Origin: Clostridia bacterium
GTDB taxonomy: Bacteria > Bacillota > Clostridia > Christensenellales > CAG-138
Length of the DNA: 41,899 nt
Assembly: GCA_017514685.1 (NCBI GenBank)
Contig: JAFWJN010000043.1
Coordinates: forward strand, 99,167 to 141,065
Reading direction: 5' to 3'
Below are positions 32,488-41,898 of this stretch, piece by piece; position 1 is the stretch's first letter; each line of letters starts with the position of its first letter. Below the pieces are notes generated by a model. That model was given only the letters and a program-made list of their open reading frames with translations, searched no databases and was not told where the DNA came from. The position numbers and the translations under genes were made by a program.

Positions 32488-33519
32488 ATGAAAACACAAG
32501 AGATGGTTTTGCATGAAAGCAGAAACGTGACCCTGACCGCTTATGTGCAGGAGGTCGATGGCGAGTTCGGCTTTTCCAAGCTCCCCGCGATACTGGTACT
32601 GCCCGGCGGTGGGTACGCGATGTGCTCCGACCGCGAAGCCGATCCGGTTGCTTCGGCCTACCTCAAAGCGGGGTATCAGGCGTTTGTCCTCCGCTATACG
32701 GTCAAGGATAAGGGCGGCTGGCCTCAGCCGCTCGAGGATTATGAGCAGGCGATGGCTTTGATCGAGCAGAATGCCGATCTGTGGCACGTGGACACCGCGC
32801 ATATCGCGGTCGTCGGGTTCTCGGCGGGCGGACATCTTGCCGCGTGTGCCGCGACCGTAGCGGAGCATAAGCCTGCCGCCGCCGTTCTGGTCTACCCCGC
32901 GATCCTCAAGGATATTGTCGATCTGTGTCAGCCGAACATGCCGTATCCCCATGAGCACGTCACGGCAAACACCTGCCCCTGCTTCTTTGCGGCGGCGCGG
33001 GACGACCGCACTGTGGATATTTCCAATTCGCTGATGATGGAACTGGCGCTTGCTAAAAACGGCGTCGCCTTTGAAAGCCACATCTATTCCTACGGCGGGC
33101 ACGGCTTTTCGACCGGTGAGGACTGGATCATCACCAACGCCGCCTGCCCGCGTTTGCCCCATTGGGTATCGGACAGCATCGAATGGCTCGGCGAGATCAT
33201 GGGCAAATTCACGCGAAACGGCTTTACCGAGCCGGTAGCGGCGTGCTCCATGAACGCTAACTATGCGCCGGTGCTTTCGGTCATGTGCACGCTGAACCAT
33301 CTGAACGGGCAGAGCGACGCGGCAAAAGCCGTGCTTGCCCCGATGTACGCCGGTATTGAAGCCGTTGCCAAAGCCCGGCAGTTTTCCGCAGAGGGGCTGA
33401 TGGCGGCCATCGGGAACAATACCGCCAAGGAAATTATGGAAATGCTGCAGATGCCGGAACAAGCCATCAAGACCATCGATACTGCTTTGCACGGCATGAT
33501 CAATGAATTGGAGAAGTAA
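32488..33519 (+). CDS. Alpha/beta hydrolase (acetyl-xylan-esterase/BD-FAE-like) with a helical C-terminal extension
   Basis: The 343-residue product has LPGGGYAMCSDRE near residue 38, the nucleophile Ser112 (VGFSAGGH) and His205 (YGGHGF), giving a complete hydrolase in the first 240 residues. The remaining roughly 100 residues are helix-rich with no motif I recognise. The hydrolase part resembles carbohydrate esterases that remove acetyl or feruloyl groups. I start at the ATG at 32488 with GGGAG upstream; an in-frame TTG at 32470 overlaps the previous stop. It follows the PAE-like gene after 14 bases. Confidence 0.83.
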   Translation: MKTQEMVLHESRNVTLTAYVQEVDGEFGFSKLPAILVLPGGGYAMCSDREADPVASAYLKAGYQAFVLRYTVKDKGGWPQPLEDYEQAMALIEQNADLWHVDTAHIAVVGFSAGGHLAACAATVAEHKPAAAVLVYPAILKDIVDLCQPNMPYPHEHVTANTCPCFFAAARDDRTVDISNSLMMELALAKNGVAFESHIYSYGGHGFSTGEDWIITNAACPRLPHWVSDSIEWLGEIMGKFTRNGFTEPVAACSMNANYAPVLSVMCTLNHLNGQSDAAKAVLAPMYAGIEAVAKARQFSAEGLMAAIGNNTAKEIMEMLQMPEQAIKTIDTALHGMINELEK

Positions 33520-33523
33520 AAGC

Positions 33524-35962
33524 ATGGTACGCATTGAAACGAACGAGATACAGTCCTTTGAAACCGAACACCTTGCCGCCCTTCGCGCGCTTGCGCCGGA
33601 ATGCATGGTGCTGCTGAAAAAGAATGGTGATTTTCCGCTTTCCGCATCCTGTAAGATAGCCATGTACGGCAGCGGTGCACGGGAGACGATCAAGGGCGGA
33701 ACGGGCAGCGGCGATGTGAATGTTCGCCATTATGTGACCGTGGAAGAGGGCTTGGAGAAAGCCGGTTTCACCGTTACGACAAAGGCGTGGATGGACGGCT
33801 ATAAAGCCGCAAAGGATGAGGCTGCCAAGGCGTTTTTGGATGAGATCAAGAGGGAAGCCGAAGCGCTCGGCAAGCCTGCGATCCTGGTCGGCATGGGCAG
33901 AACACCCAAGGAACCGCGCTATGCGCTTCCGATCGACAACGCTGGCGAAGTCTGCTTGTATGTCCTTGCCCGCAATTCCGGCGAGGGCAGTGATTGCAAG
34001 GCAGAAGCCGGTGATTTATGTCTGACCGAGGACGAAACACGCGATATTCTGCTTTGTGCGGATCGGTATAAAAAATTTCTGCTCGTCCTCAATGTCGGTG
34101 GACCGGTCGATCTGACGCCGGTGCTGGATAAGGTGGAAAACATACTGCTTTTATCACAGCTCGGCAGCGTGACCGGCGATGCGCTTGCGGATGTGCTGCT
34201 CGGCAAGGCCTATCCTTCCGGCAAGCTCACCGCAACATGGGCAAAGGCGGAGGATTATCCGACGATTGGGGACTTTGGCACGCTCGACGACACGCGCTAT
34301 CGAGAGGGCGTTTTTGTCGGTTACCGATATTTCGATGCGACAGATGCGCAGCCATTATTTCCGTTCGGTTTCGGCCTGGGGTATACCGACTTTACAACGC
34401 GAGCAACCGGCTTTTCCGTGGAAAATAACGCTGCTGTCGTGACGGCAATCGTTCAGAATATCGGCAAGTTCGCAGGCAAGGAAACCGTGCAGCTCTATTA
34501 TTCCGCACCGGACGGCGAACTGAAAAAGCCTCTGCGCGAACTTGGCGCCTATCAAAAGTCGGGTGAGCTGCTTCCGGGAGAATCGGAAACGGTCACTTTG
34601 ACCCTCCCGCTTGAAAACATGGCAAGCTGGGATGCGGAGAATGATTGCTGGCTGCTTGAAAAAGGTGACTATGTACTATACCTTGGCTCCGTCCCGGTCG
34701 GCGTGATCGTGCTTGATGCATCCGCTCGCTCGTCTGCGCTGTCCCATGCGGGCGGAGAGACAGACTTTGCGGACTGGACACCGGTCATGGGTCGCACCGT
34801 TCCGGCGAATGTCAAGCGCATTGCCGTACCGGCAAATAACCTGAACGGCTTTATGCATTATGAACACGAGCGAACGGCGTATGACCAGTTCGGCACGGTG
34901 GATCTCTCCGACTTTACCGACCGCAAACTCGCGACTGTTTGCGCAGGCAAACACACCGAAGGACAGGTTTCTTCGTTCATTGGCAATGCGGCGGCACGGC
35001 TTGCGGGCGGCGCAGGCGAAAGCGCAGATGTAGTAACCGAAAAGGGCTTTGGTACAATCCTCATGGCGGACGGCCCGGCAGGGCTGCGTATCGCCACAAA
35101 ATATGTGGAGACGGAGAACGGACAGGAGGGTTTGGACGCCGGCGGTCTGGACAACTACATCGCATTGCTGCCGGACTATTTGCAGCAGATGATTCATACG
35201 CAACAGCTAAAGCGCGAAGAACTGATGGAAACGCATCCGATCTTATATCATTATGCGTCCGCTATCCCGATCGGCACCGCGCTCGCACAGGCATGGAGCC
35301 CTTCGGTTCCGGAGGCCTGCGGCGATCTTGTCGGGGAGGAAATGGAACTGTTCGTCGCCAACGTGTGGCTTGCGCCCGCACTGAATATCCAAAGAAGCCC
35401 GCTTTGCGGCAGGAACTTTGAATACTATTCCGAGGATCCGGTCGTATCCGGCCTGACTGCGGCGGCAGTCACGCGCGGCGTGCAAAAGCACAAAAAGTGT
35501 GCGGTCACGATCAAGCACTTTGCGTGCAACAACCAGGAGTATAACCGCTTCGGTTCGAACAGTATTGTTTCGCAAAGAGCCTTGCGCGAAATCTACCTCA
35601 AAGGTTTCGAGCTTTGCATCAAGACAGCGGCACCGAAAACGATCATGTCCTCCTACAACCTTCTGAATGGCACGCATACCGCCAATCGGAAGGATCTTTT
35701 GACCGATATCCTTCGCAAGGACTGGGGCTTCGGCGGTTTTGTGATGACCGACTGGGGCACCACAAGCGACGGCTTCAATCTCGGCGCGCACGGCTGTTCC
35801 TCCGCGGCAGGCTGTATCGCGGCGGGCAACGATCTTGTCATGCCCGGCACGGAAGCGGATGTCAACGGCATGTTGGAAGGATTGGAAAACGGCACGATCA
35901 CCCGCGCCGAGCTGGAAACCTCGGCGGCACGCATTTTGACAATGGCAAGGAGCTTATCTTAA
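33524..35962 (+). CDS. Circularly permuted GH3 beta-glucosidase
   Basis: The 812-residue product has GH3 parts in reversed order. The alpha/beta sandwich that normally comes second is first (residues 1 to about 290, ending YPSGKLTATW...FPFGFGLGYTDF). A fibronectin-III-like domain follows (about 290-395), then a linker. The (beta/alpha)8 barrel comes last (about 440-812), with DGPAGLR, NIQRSPLCGRNFEYYSEDP, KHFACNNQE and the nucleophile Asp743 in VMTDWG. This order is known from rumen bacterial beta-glucosidases such as those of Ruminococcus albus and Butyrivibrio. It lacks a signal peptide and probably removes terminal beta-glucose (or a related sugar) inside the cell. I use the ATG at 33524, preceded by GGAGAAG; an ATG at 33503 lies within the previous gene. 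Confidence 0.92.
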   Translation: MVRIETNEIQSFETEHLAALRALAPECMVLLKKNGDFPLSASCKIAMYGSGARETIKGGTGSGDVNVRHYVTVEEGLEKAGFTVTTKAWMDGYKAAKDEAAKAFLDEIKREAEALGKPAILVGMGRTPKEPRYALPIDNAGEVCLYVLARNSGEGSDCKAEAGDLCLTEDETRDILLCADRYKKFLLVLNVGGPVDLTPVLDKVENILLLSQLGSVTGDALADVLLGKAYPSGKLTATWAKAEDYPTIGDFGTLDDTRYREGVFVGYRYFDATDAQPLFPFGFGLGYTDFTTRATGFSVENNAAVVTAIVQNIGKFAGKETVQLYYSAPDGELKKPLRELGAYQKSGELLPGESETVTLTLPLENMASWDAENDCWLLEKGDYVLYLGSVPVGVIVLDASARSSALSHAGGETDFADWTPVMGRTVPANVKRIAVPANNLNGFMHYEHERTAYDQFGTVDLSDFTDRKLATVCAGKHTEGQVSSFIGNAAARLAGGAGESADVVTEKGFGTILMADGPAGLRIATKYVETENGQEGLDAGGLDNYIALLPDYLQQMIHTQQLKREELMETHPILYHYASAIPIGTALAQAWSPSVPEACGDLVGEEMELFVANVWLAPALNIQRSPLCGRNFEYYSEDPVVSGLTAAAVTRGVQKHKKCAVTIKHFACNNQEYNRFGSNSIVSQRALREIYLKGFELCIKTAAPKTIMSSYNLLNGTHTANRKDLLTDILRKDWGFGGFVMTDWGTTSDGFNLGAHGCSSAAGCIAAGNDLVMPGTEADVNGMLEGLENGTITRAELETSAARILTMARSLS

Positions 35963-35963
35963 G

Positions 35964-38294
35964 ATGGCGCTTTGGATCGCACATCCGAATGACAGCAGGG
36001 AAACGCGGCTTGTACCCGTGTTCCGAAAGCCCTTTTCCGTGCGAAAAGGACTGCTTTCGGCGCGGCTGTCGCTGTCTGCACACGGCGTCTATGAAGCCGA
36101 AATCAACGGAAGACCGGTGACGGCGGATCGGTTTACGCCAGGACTGACTTCGTATTATTTCCGTATTCAAAAGCAGATCTATGATGTGACCGCGCTTCTG
36201 CATGAGGGCGAAAACCTTTGGCAGACGACCGTGGGCGACGGCTGGTGGCGGTGGAACAACAACTTTGGTTCCCGCCTTGCGCTGTGGGGCGAGCTCGCGC
36301 TTTGCTATGAGGACGGCGCAACGGAAACGATCGTCACCGATGAAAACATGTTCGCGGGAGTCGGACCCATCATCAGAACCGATCTCATGGCAGGGGAAAC
36401 GTATGATGCAAGGATCGAGCCGCATGACTGGCAAAAAGCAGCCATCTGCACCGAGCATACCGAGGGCAAGCTGATCGAAAATCAAAGTGTCCCCGTGCGG
36501 GAGCATGAACACTTTGTCGGAATCCCCATGCGCGACGCAGCAGGGCGACTCGTCATTGACTTCGGGCAGAATCTTGCAGGGTATGTTTCCATGACGCTCC
36601 GTAGCACCAAGCCCGGACAGACCGTGCACCTCAAGCACGGCGAAGGACTGGATCGGGAAGGTAGATTCTCCACTGCCAACTGCGACGGCGGCAGAACAGA
36701 ATTTCAGGAGATCACCTACATATGCAAGGGCGCAGAGGTAGAAACATATACGCCGCACTTCGCTGTGTTCGGCTTCCGGTATGCACTCGTCGAGGGCATC
36801 GAGCCGGAGAACGCGGACTTTACGGCGATTGCGGTCTATTCCGACATGGAAGAGACCGGTGATTTCAAATGCTCCATTGAGTTAATCAACAAACTTGTGG
36901 AAAACGCGCGATGGAGCCAAAAGGGAAACTTCCTCGACGTGCCGGTGGATTGTCCGACACGCGAACGCAACGCCTGGACAGGAGACGCCATGATTTATTG
37001 CCACACCGCAGCATATTTCATGAACGTGCGGCAGTTTTTCAAAAAATGGCTGGTCGATCAGACGATCGAACAGTACGCAAGCGGCAAGGTCGGCATCACA
37101 TTTCCGTCCACTTCGTCGGTACATGATCCGGCGGAATATGAACGCGTCAAGGCGGTCAATCCCGCCATGGCGTTGGCCGGACCTTCCGGAAACGGCAACA
37201 TCGGTGAGGACAGCGTGGGATGGGGCGACAGTACCGTTTGGATCCCGTATCAGATGTACCTGATGTATGGCGATGAGGAATTATTGAAAGAGCATTACGA
37301 CACCGCGAAAAAGTGGGTCGAGTTTTCGCTCCGCTGCATGAAGGAGCGGAATCCCTTGTATGCGGACAAGCCGTGGTACCAAAACGGCGAAGGCGATTTC
37401 ATTTACGACACGCGCTTCCATTACGGCGAATGGAATGAGCCGCTTCCGCCCGCACCGGAGGTTATCGAACTTTTTGCAAAGGGCGGCACGGCGGCGGATT
37501 ATGTAAGCCACATGGCCAAATACGGCAAGCCGGAGGTCGCCACCGCCTACACCAAGCGAAGCTGCGACAATCTCGCCCACATGGCGCGGATCCTTGGAAA
37601 AGACGAGGACGCGGCACGCTACGCGGCGCTTTCCGAGAAGATCAAAACTGCCTATGACAAGTACCTCGTAGCTGACGACGGCACGATTCAGCCGGGGCAT
37701 CAGGCGGCATATATCCGCGCCTTGGCGCTCGATATGGTTTCGGAGGCGAAAAAGCCGTTGGTGGTCGCACAGCTCAAAAAGGAATTGGAAGCCGCAAATT
37801 ACCACCTCAACACCGGGTTCCTTTCCACTGTATATCTTCTGCCGACGCTTTGCAACAACGGTATGGCGGACGAAGCGTTCCGCATATTAGAGCAAACGGA
37901 CGCGCCCGGCTGGCTGCATCCGATCACGCTCGGCGCGACGACCATGCTCGAAAACTGGGACGGCATAGATGTGTTCCGTGACAGCTTCAACCACTATTCG
38001 TTTGGAGCCGTGTGCCAATTTCTGTTTGAGTATGTAGCAGGCATCAGGCCAAGATTCGACGCTCCGGGTTTTCAGGAATTCGAACTGAAGCCCATTCTCG
38101 GCGGCAGCCTGACCTGGGCGGAGGGCAGCTATAAGACCCGGTACGGCACAATCTGCTCCCGCTGGGAACGAGACGGGAACAGTGTTATCTATACCTGCAA
38201 AGTCCCCGACGGTACTACAGCCCATCTGGTATTGCAAGAAGGGCAAAAGCAGACGCTCTCCGCCGGGGAATACCGGTTTCATATCATTTTATAG
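35964..38294 (+). CDS. GH78 alpha-L-rhamnosidase
   Basis: The 776-residue product matches bacterial family 78 rhamnosidases: N-terminal beta domains with GDGWWRWNN near residue 92 and IDFGQNLAGY near 196, then the (alpha/alpha)6 barrel with the active-site segment DCPTRERNAWTGDA (Asp329 to Asp341, Glu334). HYGEWNEP near 489 and GATTMLENWDG near 655 are other conserved barrel segments, followed by a C-terminal beta domain. Most relatives read DCPQRDERLGWTGD, so the segment here is slightly shorter. The enzyme inverts and releases L-rhamnose from glycosides or pectin side chains. No signal peptide is present. It starts one base after the GH3 stop, so the two are tightly coupled. No rhamnose catabolic genes are in this window. 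Confidence 0.92.
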   Translation: MALWIAHPNDSRETRLVPVFRKPFSVRKGLLSARLSLSAHGVYEAEINGRPVTADRFTPGLTSYYFRIQKQIYDVTALLHEGENLWQTTVGDGWWRWNNNFGSRLALWGELALCYEDGATETIVTDENMFAGVGPIIRTDLMAGETYDARIEPHDWQKAAICTEHTEGKLIENQSVPVREHEHFVGIPMRDAAGRLVIDFGQNLAGYVSMTLRSTKPGQTVHLKHGEGLDREGRFSTANCDGGRTEFQEITYICKGAEVETYTPHFAVFGFRYALVEGIEPENADFTAIAVYSDMEETGDFKCSIELINKLVENARWSQKGNFLDVPVDCPTRERNAWTGDAMIYCHTAAYFMNVRQFFKKWLVDQTIEQYASGKVGITFPSTSSVHDPAEYERVKAVNPAMALAGPSGNGNIGEDSVGWGDSTVWIPYQMYLMYGDEELLKEHYDTAKKWVEFSLRCMKERNPLYADKPWYQNGEGDFIYDTRFHYGEWNEPLPPAPEVIELFAKGGTAADYVSHMAKYGKPEVATAYTKRSCDNLAHMARILGKDEDAARYAALSEKIKTAYDKYLVADDGTIQPGHQAAYIRALALDMVSEAKKPLVVAQLKKELEAANYHLNTGFLSTVYLLPTLCNNGMADEAFRILEQTDAPGWLHPITLGATTMLENWDGIDVFRDSFNHYSFGAVCQFLFEYVAGIRPRFDAPGFQEFELKPILGGSLTWAEGSYKTRYGTICSRWERDGNSVIYTCKVPDGTTAHLVLQEGQKQTLSAGEYRFHIIL

Positions 38295-38326
38295 AATCAA
38301 AAAAGGGAATCAGGAGGTACGGCAAA

Positions 38327-39259
38327 GTGAAAATGAAGGGGAAGAAGGCTCTGAAAGTGATCGGGATCCTTGTCGCATCCATCATTTTGCTCGTCGTGCT
38401 GTTTTTGATGTATGCTGCCCTCAAACCCGCCGTACCGGGCAATTATGAAACAAAGGTTCAGACCGGAGGGGAAATCGAGGCAAAATACCTGGCTCATGGC
38501 AGCTATGAGGTAAAATACACCGAGCAAACGGCCATGCAGAACTACAAAAAGTACGAGATCTATTATCCCGCGGAGCTGGAAACGAGTGAGAGTAAGTATC
38601 CGGTTATCGTCGTAAACAACGGTACCGGCGTAAAGGGCTCAAAGGCAAAGACAATGTTCCAGCATTTTGCCTCCTGGGGGTTTATCGTCATCGGCAACGA
38701 GGAGGAGTATTCCTGGAACGGTTTTTCCGGGGATATGAGCCTGCAGTACCTTCTGCGGGCAAATAACAACGCCGAGAGCATATTCTATCAAAAAATAGAT
38801 ACTGATAACATCGGCGCGGTCGGTCATTCGCAGGGCGGAGTCGGCGCTTTTAATTCCGTGACGAACGCAAAGCATATGGACCTGTACAAAACGGTCGTGG
38901 CAGAAAGCCCTGCGCATTTGAATCTGGCGATAGACCTTGAATGGGACTACGATATTTCGGAATTACATATCCCGTTTTTGATGGTGGCAGGGACAGAAAA
39001 ATCCGACGCCGAGCTTGTCTGCACGCTGGACGGTATGCACAAGCTCTTTGACCTTGCCGCAGATGCACCCTTTAAAGTAATGGCCCGGCGAACCGGAGCT
39101 GCGCACGGAGATATGCTGTGCAATGCGGACGGCTATGTCACCGCATGGTTTATGTGGCAGCTCCAGGGAGATCAGTACGCGGCGCAGGCTTTTACAGGGA
39201 ATGCTCCTGAGATCATGAGCAACCCGCTGTATCAGGATCAGAAGATAGATGCAAAGTGA
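38327..39259 (+). CDS. Membrane-anchored alpha/beta hydrolase
   Basis: The 310-residue product has a basic N-terminus and one hydrophobic segment (about residues 10-32) without a cleavage site or lipobox, so it is probably an anchored outward-facing enzyme. The hydrolase domain has the nucleophile Ser168 in GHSQGGVG and a catalytic His260 in AAHGDM, similar to the dienelactone hydrolase/cutinase-like group. The GTG at 38327 is chosen because AGGAGG lies nine bases before it; the ATG at 38333 would be too far. It is the only member of the operon besides the symporter with a membrane signal, which suggests deacylation outside the cell before uptake. Confidence 0.82.
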   Translation: MKMKGKKALKVIGILVASIILLVVLFLMYAALKPAVPGNYETKVQTGGEIEAKYLAHGSYEVKYTEQTAMQNYKKYEIYYPAELETSESKYPVIVVNNGTGVKGSKAKTMFQHFASWGFIVIGNEEEYSWNGFSGDMSLQYLLRANNNAESIFYQKIDTDNIGAVGHSQGGVGAFNSVTNAKHMDLYKTVVAESPAHLNLAIDLEWDYDISELHIPFLMVAGTEKSDAELVCTLDGMHKLFDLAADAPFKVMARRTGAAHGDMLCNADGYVTAWFMWQLQGDQYAAQAFTGNAPEIMSNPLYQDQKIDAK

Positions 39260-39267
39260 GGAAAAAC

Positions 39268-41742
39268 ATGGAACACTATCCTTATCATTTTTATGACGCC
39301 AAGCGGGAGATCCGCTTTGACCGTTTTGACCTGCCATCGCCGTGGATCAACTATCTTTCCAACGGCAGGATGCACGCTTTTGTCTCCCAGGCAGGCGGCG
39401 GCATGAGCTGGTGGCTGTCTCCGATGATGTTCCGCCTGACCCGCTACCGCTTCTACAATATGCCTATTGACTCTCCGGGCTTTTATGTGTATCTCCGCAT
39501 GGAAGACGGAACCGTCTGGTCACCTACGTTTCGACCCTGCGAAACGCCGGTGGACTTCCGCGAGGCCAGCCATACGCCGGGATATTCCACGTTTACCGCG
39601 AAAAAGAACGGCCTGACCGCAACCCTCAAGCTCTTCATGGCGCAGGATCATGACACGCTGGTGTGGGATCTGAAGCTCACGAACGATAGCGGCGCGGAAA
39701 TCTCCTGCGATGTCTTCGCCTATGTGGAGCTCAGCCAGTTTCTGGCGCGGGAGGAGAACATCCTCGGCTACTACCTTAAGTGGAACACCCGCGCCGTGTT
39801 CGACGAGGAGCTGCAGGCCATCACCTATGCTTACACCGCCTGGATGCACCCGCGCAAGAACGAATCCCCACTGGTGTACTTCGGCTCGGATGCGAAGACG
39901 GAATCCTTCTGCTGCAACCGGGACGTATTCTGCGGCAATTATCGGGACGAAAGAAATCCCATTGAAATCGAGAATGGATATCTTTCAAACACCAATCTGC
40001 AGGGCGGTGAGCCTTGCGGTGCGCTGCACACGCCCATTGTGCTTGCAGCGGATGAAACAAAGCGGATGCACTTTTTCCTCGGCGTCGCGCTCGGTGCGCT
40101 TGCCGATTATGATAAGGCAATCGCTGAGGCAAGGTACGCTCTGACGGCGCTTCGCAACCTCGGTGAGCCGGAAAAGCAGTTTGAAAAACTCTCTAAATGG
40201 TGGGACGAGCACCTTATGGTGTATCAATGCGAGCTTCCCGACGCGGATGCTATGCGAATGATCAACACATGGAACCCGCTGCAAAGCGTGCAAACCGCGC
40301 GCTATTCGCGCTCGATCAGCTCGGACGCCTCGGGCGTGCGTGGGATCGGATTTCGGGATACGGCGCAGGATATGCTCGCGCAGGCCTACCGCAAGCCGGA
40401 ATGGGCAAAGGAGATGCTATTTTATCTCGCCTCGCAGCAGTTGGAGGACGGACATGCGATCCATGCCGCCTGGCCGGAGGAAAAGCGTCCGCCCCAGGAC
40501 ATCACTCGCTCGGACGATCACATCTGGATGGTATATCTGGCCTACGCGATCGCGGCGGAAACCGGCAATCTTGCATTCCTTGATCAGCTGATTCCGTTCC
40601 TTGGGACAGACCTTGTCACGCCCGCAAGCACCGCTACGCTGTGGGAGCATCTATTACGCGGCATGGAGTTTACCGAAAAGCACCTCGGTGCACACGGCCT
40701 GCCGCTGATTCTGTTCTCCGACTGGAACGATCACCTCGGCCCGTTCGGGCGCAAGGGCAAAGGCGAGAGCGTCATGGTATCGCAGCAGTACATCTACGCC
40801 CTGCGGCAGCTTTCCGAGATGGCAGAGCTGCGCAGAAACGCTGATGAGGTCAATCGCTTTACTGCATTGATCGAGAAACAGGAAAAGGCGTTGGAGCAGT
40901 GCGCATGGGACGGCGAATGGTTCCTGCGCGGACTGGACGACGATGCACAACCCATCGGCACGCACACACAGAAGCACGCCCGGATCTGGCTGAACGCACA
41001 AAGCTGGATGGTGATTGCAAACGCCTGCAAGGCACATCAGACCGAAGCCATGGACAGCGCAGCAAGGGAACTGGACACCGGAATGGGTCTGCTGCTCAAC
41101 ACGCCAGGCTATCCCGGCTGGCCGAGCAAGGAAGCCTCTATGGTCAACGGTCTGCCCGCAGGCTATTCCGAAAACGGCGGCGTATTTTGCCAGGCTAACT
41201 GCTGGGCAATCATGGCGGAGGCACTACTGGGCAGAAGCGATCGGGCATGGAAATATTATAAGCAGATCATGCCGAGCGAGGTGATTAACAAAGTGGGTGT
41301 GGAACGCTATCATGCCGAGGCTTACGCATATTGCTCGACGCTGCTCGGCAAGGACAACGAGAAGTTCGGCTGGGGATGCGTTTCTCAAGTTACCGGCACA
41401 GCAGCATGGATGGATGTTGTGGCAACGCAGTATTTGCTCGGCATCCGTCCCACGATTAGGGGACTTCTGATCGATCCGTCGATTCCAGCCGAATGGGACG
41501 GTTTTAAGGTGGAGCGCATCTATCGTGGCTGCAGGCTGACGATTGCGGTGGAGAACCCCGATCACGTTCAGCACGGTGTAAAGAAGCTTTCCATAGATGG
41601 AGCACCGCTTGATCTTTCGGCGGGAAGCGTCTTGACAGATGAGATTCTTGGCAAGCGCAGCAGCGCCGCTGTCAGGGTTATTATGGGAGAATCGTCAACT
41701 ACCCCGACCTACGACTTAAGCCTTAGAGGTCGGAGCTTGTAA
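39268..41742 (+). CDS. GH94 family beta-glucoside phosphorylase, 3' end altered by an inserted element
   Basis: The 824-residue product resembles cellobiose/chitobiose phosphorylases of family 94, which cleave beta-glucosidic bonds with inorganic phosphate to give a sugar 1-phosphate. An N-terminal beta-sandwich is followed by the (alpha/alpha)6 barrel. Conserved barrel segments are GIGFRDTAQDML near residue 352, the catalytic acid in DWNDHLG (Asp488) and YHAEAYAYC. The family's common CD-type cellobiose motifs are not exact, so the disaccharide is open. The ATG at 39268 has TGAGGA upstream; an in-frame GTG at 39256 overlaps the previous stop. The native end seems to lie near VRVIMG, about 18 codons before the present stop. 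The last codons (41694-41742) read through what looks like an IS200/IS605-type end. Confidence 0.88.
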   Translation: MEHYPYHFYDAKREIRFDRFDLPSPWINYLSNGRMHAFVSQAGGGMSWWLSPMMFRLTRYRFYNMPIDSPGFYVYLRMEDGTVWSPTFRPCETPVDFREASHTPGYSTFTAKKNGLTATLKLFMAQDHDTLVWDLKLTNDSGAEISCDVFAYVELSQFLAREENILGYYLKWNTRAVFDEELQAITYAYTAWMHPRKNESPLVYFGSDAKTESFCCNRDVFCGNYRDERNPIEIENGYLSNTNLQGGEPCGALHTPIVLAADETKRMHFFLGVALGALADYDKAIAEARYALTALRNLGEPEKQFEKLSKWWDEHLMVYQCELPDADAMRMINTWNPLQSVQTARYSRSISSDASGVRGIGFRDTAQDMLAQAYRKPEWAKEMLFYLASQQLEDGHAIHAAWPEEKRPPQDITRSDDHIWMVYLAYAIAAETGNLAFLDQLIPFLGTDLVTPASTATLWEHLLRGMEFTEKHLGAHGLPLILFSDWNDHLGPFGRKGKGESVMVSQQYIYALRQLSEMAELRRNADEVNRFTALIEKQEKALEQCAWDGEWFLRGLDDDAQPIGTHTQKHARIWLNAQSWMVIANACKAHQTEAMDSAARELDTGMGLLLNTPGYPGWPSKEASMVNGLPAGYSENGGVFCQANCWAIMAEALLGRSDRAWKYYKQIMPSEVINKVGVERYHAEAYAYCSTLLGKDNEKFGWGCVSQVTGTAAWMDVVATQYLLGIRPTIRGLLIDPSIPAEWDGFKVERIYRGCRLTIAVENPDHVQHGVKKLSIDGAPLDLSAGSVLTDEILGKRSSAAVRVIMGESSTTPTYDLSLRGRSL

Positions 41743-41850
41743 CTGCCCTGTGGTATAACGGCAAAAGCCTTCCACATTTTATCGTTCGGTATTCTTGCCA
41801 AACGTGGCGTTACATCAGGGCACATTGACCGGTACCCGTGCCGATAAGAT
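41699..41850 (-). ncRNA. Possible TnpB guide RNA (omegaRNA) scaffold
   Basis: Between a possible transposase-like reading frame and the element end lie about 150 non-coding bases able to fold: TGCCCTG (41744-41750) pairs with CAGGGCA (41816-41822), enclosing a GGC-AAAA-GCC hairpin at about 41760-41769 and extended by a TAAC/GTTA pair. The terminal CCGACCT hairpin sits at the end. TnpB-type elements make a guide RNA from this position whose last part reads into flanking DNA, which here would be the 3' part of the GH94 gene. This is an inference from position and folding. Confidence 0.4.
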
Positions 41851-41898
41851 CTACTCTTCGGCAACTGCATCCGGTACTGTCAGTTCGATTCCCAGGCG
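41851..41898 (-). CDS. Possible C-terminus of a TnpB-like protein (partial)
   Basis: A minus-strand frame enters from the right edge and stops at TAG (41851-41853), giving only 15 residues, LGIELTVPDAVAEE being the last. The position, just before the folded segment of an IS605-like end, is where a TnpB gene would finish. A second frame is open further, to 41813, so even the frame is not certain. Confidence 0.25.
   Translation of the reverse strand, partial: RLGIELTVPDAVAEE

Noticed and set aside
32125-33693. A 522-residue minus-strand open frame across two esterase genes
   Set aside because: It spans the ends of several well-supported plus-strand genes in a GC-rich stretch where long antisense frames are common; no motif or ribosome binding site supports it.
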